DNA of 64,000 nucleotides from Bin87 sp026710825 (GTDB lineage: Bacteria; Chloroflexota; Dehalococcoidia; Lucifugimonadales; UBA3495): the NCBI GenBank assembly GCA_965232815.1, contig OZ247427.1, positions 3,038,001-3,102,000 of the forward strand. Reading direction: 5' to 3'. Position numbers and translations under genes: made by a program. Of the stretch, positions 51,186-58,734 are shown piece after piece. The notes beneath the pieces were generated by a model. It made no database searches and was not told the origin of the DNA. It was given only the letters and a program-made list of their open reading frames with translations. Each line of letters opens with the position of its first letter. Position 1 is the first letter of the stretch.

Positions 51186-52418
51186 ATGGACTTTGAACCC
51201 CGTTATACCGCTGAGCAGGAAGCGTTCCGCACAGAGGTGCAGGAATGGCTTCGTGACAACATCCCGACCGGCATTGAACATCCGGCAGACTCCTCGGATT
51301 TGACGTATGAGCAATACCAACTCCGGCGCGATCTGGGGCGTCGGTTGGGGGATAAGGGTTGGCTTTGGCCCACCGCTCCGGAGGAATATGGCGGCGGCGG
51401 ACTCACCGTGGATCACTCCGTGGTACTGGAAGAGGAGATTGACGGCTACAACCTGTCGCTCCCGCCCTACTATGATTCCGGCGGACGCCTGGGGGGCAAC
51501 TCCATTCTGGTTTGGGGATCCGAAGAGCAGAAGCAGGAATTCCTGCCCAAGATCTTCAAAGGGGAGATCCGCACCTGGCAACTGCTCACAGAGCCGGAAG
51601 CCGGCTCCGACCTGGCCAATGCGAAGGCGTCGGCACGGCGAGACGGCGACGATTACGTGATCAACGGCCAGAAAGTGTACGTTGGGAGCGCCCACGGTTC
51701 CGACTACATGTGGACCATCACGTGCACCGATCCCGAAGGCGAGCGCCACCACAACCTGAGCTGGTTCATGGTGCCGTCGGACCTCCCGGGAATCAGCGTC
51801 TTTCCGATGGATTTGCTCTCGTCAGCGGGGGAATCGGGGGCCGGATCGGGCGTAAAGAACATTGTCTATTTCGACAATGTCCGCGTCCCCGCGCGCAACC
51901 TGATTGGCGGCGAAAACGAGGGCTGGAAGGTCGCCACCACTCACCTGGAACTGGAGCACGGCACCGGCGGCAAGATTGGCCGCAACTGGATTGTGGACCG
52001 CATATTTGACTACTGCGTGACCAACAACCGTCGGGGGGAGCCGTTGAGCAAGGACCCCGACGTTCGTGAGCGATTGATCGACATCTACATCGACGCGGAG
52101 ATCGGCCGGCTCTTCCAACTGCGGAACTACTGGATGCGCCACAGTGGCGCCAACGTTACTTACGAAGGGCCGCAGGCGTCTTACTTCCGTAAAATGTCCG
52201 GCCTGCGCATCGCCACCGGCATCCTGGACATTCTGGGTCCGGCGGCTTTGACCAAGGATTCGCAGTGGGGCGCCGGCGAGGGCCATATTGAGGCGCACCA
52301 GCGGGCAGCCATCATCGCGCTGCATCCGGGCGGCACCACCGACATCCAAAAGGTCATCATGTCCCGGCGAATCGGCATCGGCCGGCAGCAACGTGAACGG
52401 GCGGGCGCCCTGGCCTAA
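51186..52418 (+). CDS. Acyl-CoA dehydrogenase, first of a pair
   Basis: A 410-residue FAD-dependent acyl-CoA dehydrogenase-family protein. LTEPEAGSDLANAKASARRDG and INGQKVYVGSAHGSDYMW form the FAD site. The C-terminal part (TDIQKVIMSRRIGIGRQQ) is close to the pattern of dehydrogenases for branched or modified acyl-CoAs. GAGG precedes the ATG at 51186. A second acyl-CoA dehydrogenase gene starts 52 bases downstream. The two may form a heteromeric enzyme, as in some steroid or side-chain degraders, but the substrate is unknown. Confidence 0.92.
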   Translation: MDFEPRYTAEQEAFRTEVQEWLRDNIPTGIEHPADSSDLTYEQYQLRRDLGRRLGDKGWLWPTAPEEYGGGGLTVDHSVVLEEEIDGYNLSLPPYYDSGGRLGGNSILVWGSEEQKQEFLPKIFKGEIRTWQLLTEPEAGSDLANAKASARRDGDDYVINGQKVYVGSAHGSDYMWTITCTDPEGERHHNLSWFMVPSDLPGISVFPMDLLSSAGESGAGSGVKNIVYFDNVRVPARNLIGGENEGWKVATTHLELEHGTGGKIGRNWIVDRIFDYCVTNNRRGEPLSKDPDVRERLIDIYIDAEIGRLFQLRNYWMRHSGANVTYEGPQASYFRKMSGLRIATGILDILGPAALTKDSQWGAGEGHIEAHQRAAIIALHPGGTTDIQKVIMSRRIGIGRQQRERAGALA

Positions 52419-52470
52419 GAATCGCCAACCCCCCAACGCCCAGCGGCAATTGCGCAGGAGCTAACACTCG

Positions 52471-53613
52471 ATGGATCTGTCTCTCACCGAAGAACAGGAA
52501 ATGCTGAAGTCGGCAGTGCGCCGCTTCGTGGACACCGAATACCCGAAAGAAACCCTGCTGGAACTGGCCGCGACCGGCCAGAGCGCACCGTCGGAGCCGT
52601 GGTCCAAGCTGGCCGCCACCGGGTGGCTGGGCATCATCATACCCACGGAGTACGGCGGCGAAGGCGGATCGTTCACCGACGCCGGTGTGATGTTCGAGGA
52701 ACTGGGCCGGGGCCCGGTACCCGGCCCACACATAAGCAGCGCGGCCCTGGGCGCACTCGCGATTCTGGAAGCCGGCACGGAGGAGCAGAAACGCTCCCTG
52801 CTGCCCGACATCGCGTCAGGTCGCCGCACGGTAGCGTTGGCGATCACTGAGGCGGACTATCAGTGGGATGAATCCGACGTGCAAGCCATCGCCTCAGCGG
52901 ATGGCGACGGATATCGCATATCAGGGACCAAGGTGTACGTTTACGATGCGGCGGCAGCAACCGACCTGATCTGCGCAGTACGAACGGAGAACCGGCAACA
53001 CGTCGGTCTGGCCCTGGTTCCCGCCGATGCTCCGGGGGTTTCGGTACGGAAGTTGGAAGGGTTTGCCTGGAACCTCGCCGAGGTACGTTTGGATGGGGCG
53101 CAGATTGGTCCGTCCGGTGTTCTGTCGGGCCGGGCGATGCCGGGTGCAAGCCCGTTTTCAGGGGGTTGGCTGGCGTTAGAACAGGCGGTGGCTGCCGCCA
53201 TTCCCCTGTTGTGCGCGTACCAAGTGGGCGGTTCGCAGCAGGTGTACGAGATGTCGGTCGACTACAGCCGCACCCGTATCCAGTTCGGGACGCCCATCGG
53301 CAGGTTCCAGCGAGTCCAGGACCACATCATCAACCTGGTCAACGAGCTGGACTCGGCGCGATGGACGACCTATGAAGCGCTCTGGAAGCTCGACTCTGAG
53401 CGCGAGGCTGCAGACAGCATTCACCTGGCCAAGACGGTGAGCAGCGCCGCTTACTACAACGCGTGCAACCACGCTCATGAGGTACACGCCGGCGTCGGCA
53501 GCACGACAGAATACGGACTGACGCTGCACACCACAGCATCTCGTACGCTGTACCAGTTCCTGGGCGACCCGAAATTCCACCGACGGCGGTTAGCGGACGC
53601 GTTGGGCCTGTAA
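52471..53613 (+). CDS. Acyl-CoA dehydrogenase, second of a pair
   Basis: A 380-residue acyl-CoA dehydrogenase-family protein. It opens LSLTEEQEMLKSAVRRFVD and has GWLGIIIPTEYGGEGGS. The SEPGSG-type FAD loop is degenerate (ALAITEADYQWDES). The C-terminus has VHAGVGSTTEYGLTLH where others have the Gly-x-Gly-x... pattern before the catalytic base. Such weakened copies often pair with a standard copy in alpha2beta2 enzymes; the gene before it is the obvious partner. CAGGAG lies before the ATG. Confidence 0.9.
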   Translation: MDLSLTEEQEMLKSAVRRFVDTEYPKETLLELAATGQSAPSEPWSKLAATGWLGIIIPTEYGGEGGSFTDAGVMFEELGRGPVPGPHISSAALGALAILEAGTEEQKRSLLPDIASGRRTVALAITEADYQWDESDVQAIASADGDGYRISGTKVYVYDAAAATDLICAVRTENRQHVGLALVPADAPGVSVRKLEGFAWNLAEVRLDGAQIGPSGVLSGRAMPGASPFSGGWLALEQAVAAAIPLLCAYQVGGSQQVYEMSVDYSRTRIQFGTPIGRFQRVQDHIINLVNELDSARWTTYEALWKLDSEREAADSIHLAKTVSSAAYYNACNHAHEVHAGVGSTTEYGLTLHTTASRTLYQFLGDPKFHRRRLADALGL

Positions 53614-53633
53614 CGGGGGACGCCGAGAGCAGG

Positions 53634-53662
53634 AAAAACAAGGGCGGGAAACATCCCGCCCT
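53634..53662 (-). terminator. Intrinsic terminator of the kinase operon
   Basis: AGGGCGGGA (53641-53649) and TCCCGCCCT (53654-53662) form a 9-bp stem with a 4-base loop. On the minus strand it runs into TGTTTTTCC. The stem may also help end the acyl-CoA dehydrogenase transcript on the plus strand. Confidence 0.68.
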
Positions 53663-53668
53663 CATCGT

Positions 53669-54361
53669 TTAAGCCATTCCCTTGACCGCTTCGCGCACTT
53701 CGTGCTGGAGCGCCTGGAAAATGTCGCTCACACTTCCCCGGGCATCGATAGTAGTGAAATCGTGCTCTTTGGCGAGACTTCTAAATTCATCCAACAACGC
53801 GCTCTGGTAGCGGATGAAGTTGTCGTGCAGATCGGGTCCCCGGAGGAAATCTTCGCCCGATTCCCAATGATCCAGTTGTCTCACGGCCAGAACACGCGGG
53901 AGCAGGTGCTCCACGTCCACGTCCAGGTAGAGAACACGGTCCGGGATTGCCGCGAATTCGAACACATCGTTCAGCCACCGGGCCGGCACTCCGCGAACTC
54001 GCGCTCGAGCGATGATGGAAAATATGTAGCGGTCGACCAGCGCGACCATCCCGGTTCGCAGGGCGGGAACGATGTTCTTTTCGAGCCTGTCCCAGAAGTC
54101 CGTGGCGTAAAACAGGTTCAGGGTCAACGCGTCCAGCGTATTCCCCCGCATGGCGCGGTTGATGCCGGATGCGGCAAGCTCTGAGCGCCGGAACCCGGTA
54201 ACGGTTACCGCGTAACCCTCGGCCTCCAGCCACTCCTGCAACATTGCGATTTGCGTTGACCGTCCGACGCCGTCCGTTCCTTCCAGCACGATCAATCGCC
54301 CCGGAGTCTGCTCGCCGCTGACGTTGGGTGGAGTGTGGCCATAAAACCTGATTGTGTCCAT
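53669..54361 (-). CDS. Thymidylate kinase-like protein with altered Walker A
   Basis: A 230-residue protein of the thymidylate kinase fold. The P-loop reads EGTDGVGRSTQ, so the invariant Walker A lysine is replaced by Arg34. The rest is family-like: LYATDFWDRLEKNI, the DRY motif (ALVDRYIFSIIARARVRG) and LYLDVDVEHLL. Thymidylate kinase makes dTDP from dTMP; loss of the Lys would be expected to lower or alter activity. It is the last gene of a three-gene run with a second paralogue and Ppx/GppA. A partner or regulatory role is possible. Confidence 0.82.
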   Translation of the reverse strand: MDTIRFYGHTPPNVSGEQTPGRLIVLEGTDGVGRSTQIAMLQEWLEAEGYAVTVTGFRRSELAASGINRAMRGNTLDALTLNLFYATDFWDRLEKNIVPALRTGMVALVDRYIFSIIARARVRGVPARWLNDVFEFAAIPDRVLYLDVDVEHLLPRVLAVRQLDHWESGEDFLRGPDLHDNFIRYQSALLDEFRSLAKEHDFTTIDARGSVSDIFQALQHEVREAVKGMA

Positions 54362-54406
54362 TTCATCGCTCCGATTGGGAATTAGCCAATGGCACGGAAG
54401 ATACCG

Positions 54407-55231
54407 CTACAGATCCGAGACTTCGGTTTCAGTCGGGCGTCGTCGCATGGGCGGAGTGATGTAGCGCCCGCTCAGACCGGCCTGGCCTAATGCCTCGGGG
54501 ACGCTCTGATTGCCGCCGGACATGGCACCGTTGATCAGGGGACCCACGTACCCCCTGACCAATTGCTGCTGCACCGCTATGGGCTGGGTAGCATCGATGA
54601 CGGTCATACCGAATTCTTCAGTCATGGCATCGTACTCGTCCAGCAACCTGCCCTGGAAAATCCGGAACGACTCTTCGCGATCGTTGGAAAAGCCCATATC
54701 CTGGCCGGACTCGTAATACCCAAGTTCCTCACGCCCGGAGTTGATGCGTTGGATCGACACATCGAGAGGGGTTCGGAAATACAACGCCAGCGAGGGCTGG
54801 ACGGCGAACGAGTAGATGCGTCTGAGCCAGTCGCGGTCAACGCCGCGGGCAGAGTCTCGGGCAAACGCGGTGTACACGTAACGATCTGCCAACACGACAG
54901 CGCCGGCGCGCAACGCGGGGAGTATCTGGGCGTGGACGCGATTAGCGAAGTCTGCCGCGTGGACGAGGCTGAACGACATCGGGGTCAGCATCTCTTCGAC
55001 CTTGCCGCGCTTGGTGGTCCGGCGGACGATGGGCGATGAGTTCCATTCGGTGAAAACCGTCACCAAGTTGCGGCTGTTCAACCATTTCTGCAGCAGGTCG
55101 ATTTGGGTGCTCTTCCCGGAGCCATCGATACCCTCGACTATGATGAGTTTGCCCGGGTAGTGGCCGTCATCCGGGTGCATTCCATAGCGCTCACCCATTT
55201 TGTAAGCCAAATGCGCCTGTAGTGTGGTCAT
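54407..55231 (-). CDS. Thymidylate kinase-like protein, intact P-loop, extended C-terminus
   Basis: A 274-residue thymidylate kinase-fold protein, longer than the usual 200-215. The P-loop EGIDGSGKSTQ is intact, with the DRY motif in VLADRYVYTAFARDSARG, and LYFRTPLDVSIQRI later. The C-terminal 45 residues are Gly/Pro/Arg-rich and unlike ordinary Tmk. The ATG at 55231 is favoured by GAGG 8 bases before it. Its start overlaps the Ppx/GppA stop, so the genes are coupled. Whether this is the cell's essential Tmk or a specialised NMP kinase is unclear. Confidence 0.85.
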   Translation of the reverse strand: MTTLQAHLAYKMGERYGMHPDDGHYPGKLIIVEGIDGSGKSTQIDLLQKWLNSRNLVTVFTEWNSSPIVRRTTKRGKVEEMLTPMSFSLVHAADFANRVHAQILPALRAGAVVLADRYVYTAFARDSARGVDRDWLRRIYSFAVQPSLALYFRTPLDVSIQRINSGREELGYYESGQDMGFSNDREESFRIFQGRLLDEYDAMTEEFGMTVIDATQPIAVQQQLVRGYVGPLINGAMSGGNQSVPEALGQAGLSGRYITPPMRRRPTETEVSDL

Positions 55232-56859
55232 GATTCGCACCTCACGATGTTGATTTCCTCGTCGAATGCGGCCCGCCATCGCTCAAGCAGGCCCTGGCCG
55301 GCTGCATCGGACCATCCCGGAGTGTATACCGTCAAAATACCATGTCGCCGTTCAAATCGCACGGCATCGGAATCCAGCGCAGATGGCAGTCGGTTATCCA
55401 ACTCCTCCGCAAGCGTCAACGCTACGGCTGCGCGCCTGATGTTTTCGAGATCCTCCCGACCCAACAGCCTGGATTTGCGGAACCGCCCCGGTAATTTTTG
55501 CTGTTCCACCGCGAGCAGAATAGCAGCCACGAAGGCGGACTCCCTATGAGTGAACCCGGGCAGATCAGTGCGCACGATTATACTCGCCGTCCGGTTTAGG
55601 CGGTTGTAAAAATCGATCGCGTTGCCGATGTCCAAGAGGAACGCCGCGCTTTCCAGCGCCTGGCGCAGTTCATTCCCCTGGTCATCCCAAATGGCGAGTC
55701 CGATTCCCGCCGCTACGCCAGCGCGACGACGACCGCGTTGCGAAAACCGGGGCACGAAACGGCCGACGAGATCCAAGAGCGACGCAGTCCGAATATATTC
55801 CAGCGGGGGCACTGCCACGGGACATTGTTTACTCGGCAGATCGGGCTGGCGAGCCAGACCCTCGCGCAATCCCTGTCCGGATACCAGGATTCCATCAGCG
55901 TTGGTGTATTGCATCAGGGCGTGGGCGATGATTGCCCCGCCAACGATGGAATGGGCCCGTTCCGGATTCATGCCCTCCATCTGGGTGCGCTCGGCGTGGG
56001 ACACAAACGCCAACTGTTCAGTCAGTTCCGCCAACGACTCCGCATGGATCCGATACCCGTGCAATTTGATGATGGGATACGGCTGCAGCCACCGATCCAA
56101 CCGGGACAGAAGCCGGACGGATCCTCCGGATCCGATCAGGATTTCGTTGTCGCTCAACCGGGGTATGCCAGCCTCCGTCAACGTGGCATGAACAAAATCG
56201 CAGGCCGCACGCACATCTTCGGGAGAGGGTAGATCGGTCAGATTGAACCTATTGGCGATGCGAAGGCTACCCAGGGGGAGCGAAACGCTGGAGCCCATTG
56301 TCCGCCCGCTGAAAGATACCAACTCCGTGCTGCCACCGCCGATATCCGCCAGAAGACCGTCGGTTACCGGGAGGCCGTGAATCGCCCCGAGGAAACAGTA
56401 GGCAGCCTCGTCGGCGCCGTGGATGATGCGGAGGGGGATGTCAAAGCGTTCAACCGCGGCATCGATGATGGCGGACGCGTTACCTGATTCACGGAGCGCA
56501 GCGGTCCCCACAGCGTGAAGGGTCTGGACGCCGAATCCGCGCGCGATCATGGCGAAATCTTCCAATGCGTCCACCGCGCTGGCGACGCCGGTATCGTCCA
56601 GGACACCGTTTTCGTCAACGTGGCTCATCAGATTGAGGTTGACCCGCTGTTGGGCAACGATCTCGATGCCTCCACCCGGATTGACCTGCATGACCACGGC
56701 GCGCGCGGAACCCGATCCAACGTCGATCACGGCTGTGTATCGGTCCATGCCATCGTGCTGATTTGGGACGCCGCCGACCAGGGATCCCCAATCGAGGGCC
56801 GCTGTGCCAGTTCCGGGATGAGCGATGGCGGACGAATCAGCGTGGGAGGTCAGGGTCAT
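55228..56859 (-). CDS. Ppx/GppA phosphatase family protein (exopolyphosphatase-like)
   Basis: A 543-residue protein of the ASKHA fold. It has IDVGSGSARAVVMQV (phosphate 1 loop) and LLADIGGGSTELVSF (phosphate 2 loop), the hallmarks of exopolyphosphatase and pppGpp phosphatase. The C-terminal half, with HRESAFVAAILLAVEQQKLPG and ALTLAEELDNRLPS, matches the helical HD-like domain of long forms. It cleaves polyphosphate or converts pppGpp to ppGpp. AGGAG precedes the ATG at 56859; a shorter start at 56748 is possible. It leads the operon with the two kinase-like genes. Confidence 0.92.
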   Translation of the reverse strand: MTLTSHADSSAIAHPGTGTAALDWGSLVGGVPNQHDGMDRYTAVIDVGSGSARAVVMQVNPGGGIEIVAQQRVNLNLMSHVDENGVLDDTGVASAVDALEDFAMIARGFGVQTLHAVGTAALRESGNASAIIDAAVERFDIPLRIIHGADEAAYCFLGAIHGLPVTDGLLADIGGGSTELVSFSGRTMGSSVSLPLGSLRIANRFNLTDLPSPEDVRAACDFVHATLTEAGIPRLSDNEILIGSGGSVRLLSRLDRWLQPYPIIKLHGYRIHAESLAELTEQLAFVSHAERTQMEGMNPERAHSIVGGAIIAHALMQYTNADGILVSGQGLREGLARQPDLPSKQCPVAVPPLEYIRTASLLDLVGRFVPRFSQRGRRRAGVAAGIGLAIWDDQGNELRQALESAAFLLDIGNAIDFYNRLNRTASIIVRTDLPGFTHRESAFVAAILLAVEQQKLPGRFRKSRLLGREDLENIRRAAVALTLAEELDNRLPSALDSDAVRFERRHGILTVYTPGWSDAAGQGLLERWRAAFDEEINIVRCES

Positions 56860-56925
56860 TACTGCGTACTCCTGGTCATGCGCCGTTCAGCGGCTGAGCG
56901 TGGAAAGAACCCGTCGGTGGCGCGA

Positions 56926-56934
56926 TGCTATAAT
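56926..56934 (+). promoter_or_regulatory. Extended -10 promoter of the SDR gene
   Basis: TGCTATAAT is a perfect extended -10 (TATAAT at 56929-56934). No good -35 is present. A start near 56941 leaves a leader of about 38 bases before the ATG at 56979. Confidence 0.57.
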
Positions 56935-56978
56935 CCGGCGACCCTGAAAATGGCGAAGCGACTCGCAGGAGGATCTGC

Positions 56979-57728
56979 ATGCCCAGGCTTGACGGCAAAG
57001 TGGCGATAGTTACGGGGGCGGCCCGCGGGATGGGGGAGGTGGAGGCCCGTCTGTTCGCGGAAGAAGGCGCGACGGTGGTGGTGTGCGACGTTTCAGATGA
57101 CGCCGGCCAACGGGTTGCCGGGGACATTGTCGCCCACGGCGGTTCGGCGGAATACCTGCATTTGAACGTTACCGATGAGGACAATTGGTCGGAAGTGATC
57201 GGTGAAACCGTCGCCCGGCATGGCAAACTGGACATTCTGGTGAACAACGCTGGCATCTCAGGTTATGACGAGGAGAACAACTTGGGCACGTCGACCTGGG
57301 ACCGCCTGTTGGAAATCAACGCCAAGGGGGTTTTCCTGGGGATGAAGCACGCGATCGGCGCGATGGAACAGGCCGATGGCGGGAGCATAGTCAATATCTC
57401 CTCGATCTCAGGCATCGTGGGGCAGGATTTCATTCACATGGGGTACAACGCGTCCAAAGGCGCGGTTCGCTTGATGACCAAGTCGGCGGCCGTCCGTTGG
57501 GCCGAGGCCGGCATTCGCGTCAATTCGGTGCACCCCGGCCTTATGCCGCCCATGGCCGGCGGGTCTGCATCCTCGGAGACGAGGGACACGATGACCGCCA
57601 ACATCCCGATGAAACGCACCGGCCGTCGCGAGGAGGTCGCCTACGCAGTGCTGTTCCTCGCCAGCGACGAGGCGTCCTACATCACCGGCGCGGAATTGGT
57701 CGTTGACGGGGGATTTACGGCCCAGTAA
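56979..57728 (+). CDS. SDR-family NAD(P)-dependent oxidoreductase
   Basis: A 249-residue classical short-chain dehydrogenase. The dinucleotide site is TGAARGMG (12-19), the NNAG motif is present (LVNNAGISGYDE), and the catalytic triad is Ser (NISSISGIV) with YNASK. The C-terminus (SYITGAELVVDGGFTAQ) is standard. It resembles the 3-alpha/20-beta-hydroxysteroid dehydrogenase group, but that branch oxidises many alcohols. AGGAGG precedes the ATG. It is a single-gene unit divergent from Ppx/GppA. Confidence 0.93.
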   Translation: MPRLDGKVAIVTGAARGMGEVEARLFAEEGATVVVCDVSDDAGQRVAGDIVAHGGSAEYLHLNVTDEDNWSEVIGETVARHGKLDILVNNAGISGYDEENNLGTSTWDRLLEINAKGVFLGMKHAIGAMEQADGGSIVNISSISGIVGQDFIHMGYNASKGAVRLMTKSAAVRWAEAGIRVNSVHPGLMPPMAGGSASSETRDTMTANIPMKRTGRREEVAYAVLFLASDEASYITGAELVVDGGFTAQ

Positions 57729-57752
57729 GGGCGATTCCTCGGCCCAGGCAAT

Positions 57753-57783
57753 AAAAACGCCCGTATCCGAAACGGTTACGGGC
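57753..57783. terminator. Bidirectional terminator hairpin
   Basis: GCCCGTA (57759-57765) and TACGGGC (57777-57783) with an inner TCCG/CGGT part form a stem. It runs into TTTTT on the minus strand and TGTTTG on the plus strand, lying between the convergent SDR and MetH-activation genes. Confidence 0.62.
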
Positions 57784-57811
57784 TGTTTGATTCCAAAGCG
57801 AATCATACGGG

Positions 57812-58729
57812 CTATCGCACCGATGCAGGCAGGGCGGGAATCTCGGATTCCAGCCGCTCGATGTCGGCCTCATCAAGGTTGAAGTATTTGGCGTCCGGGT
57901 GGTGGAAAACTACAGCGGAAACGGAACCTTCCGGGTCCATCATGTAGCCGTCTGTGAGTTCCACGCCGATGTTTTCAGTGACGCCCAACAGAGAGAAAAG
58001 TTTTTCCTGGTCTTCCAGGCGAGGGCATGCGGGGTAGCCAAATGAAAAACGCTTGCCACGGTAGTTAGCCCGGAACAACTCGCGCAATTCCTCCTCGCCG
58101 TTGACTTTGAGGCCGGAGGGTTCACCGATGTTCCACATGCTGCGAATCCGTTTGTGCAGCAGTTCGGCGAAGGCTTCCGCGGACTCGATAGCCAATGCTT
58201 GAAGGGTGTGCGAATCCAGGTATCGCCCGCCGTCCTTCCACCGTTCGGACAAATCGCGGACGCCTGGACCGATGGTAGTGATGAACATCGCCAGATAATC
58301 GGCAGGCCCGTCGCCAACGGGCCGCGCATAGTCGGCCAGGCATAACCCGCCTTTGTCGCTCTGGCGTCCAAAGTAGAACCTTTCCAGTTGGGTCTCAGCG
58401 TCGGAATCGTAGACAATCAGCCATTGCCCGTCGGACCGACACGGGAAGAACTTGAACACGGCCTGGGCGGTTATGTCGGAACGGGACAGCATAATGTCTT
58501 CGACACGCTGCACTTGCCGCCGCAGTTCAACCGCTTTTGGCTCGTCGTTACGCAGGGCTTCCCAGAATCGACCGCGGTAACCCAGGTGCCGGACGTAGAG
58601 CATCTGCGGATTGATGTACCCGAATATCTCGTCCAGATCGAAGTCCTCCAGGACGTGGAGGCGCAGGTCGGGCGGTCGCGGCGACGACTCCAACAAACGG
58701 ACCGGGGAGTGGGATTCCAGGATGGACAT
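57812..58729 (-). CDS. Vitamin B12-dependent methionine synthase activation-domain protein
   Basis: A 305-residue stand-alone form of the MetH C-terminal activation domain, which binds AdoMet and reductively remethylates the cobalamin when it is oxidised. Family segments are FGYINPQMLYVRHLGYRG, FSFGYPACPRLEDQ and TDGYMMDPEGSVSAVVFHHP. In E. coli this is part of MetH; here it is a separate gene starting 5 bases after the end of metH. The two are surely one operon. The electron donor is not encoded nearby. Confidence 0.93.
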   Translation of the reverse strand: MSILESHSPVRLLESSPRPPDLRLHVLEDFDLDEIFGYINPQMLYVRHLGYRGRFWEALRNDEPKAVELRRQVQRVEDIMLSRSDITAQAVFKFFPCRSDGQWLIVYDSDAETQLERFYFGRQSDKGGLCLADYARPVGDGPADYLAMFITTIGPGVRDLSERWKDGGRYLDSHTLQALAIESAEAFAELLHKRIRSMWNIGEPSGLKVNGEEELRELFRANYRGKRFSFGYPACPRLEDQEKLFSLLGVTENIGVELTDGYMMDPEGSVSAVVFHHPDAKYFNLDEADIERLESEIPALPASVR

Positions 58730-58734
58730 CGTAC

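Noticed and set aside
50976..51752. Upstream part of the long minus-strand frame 50328-51752
   Set aside because: It is antisense to the acyl-CoA dehydrogenase. The real gene most likely starts at the GTG at 50975, which has a good ribosome-binding site.
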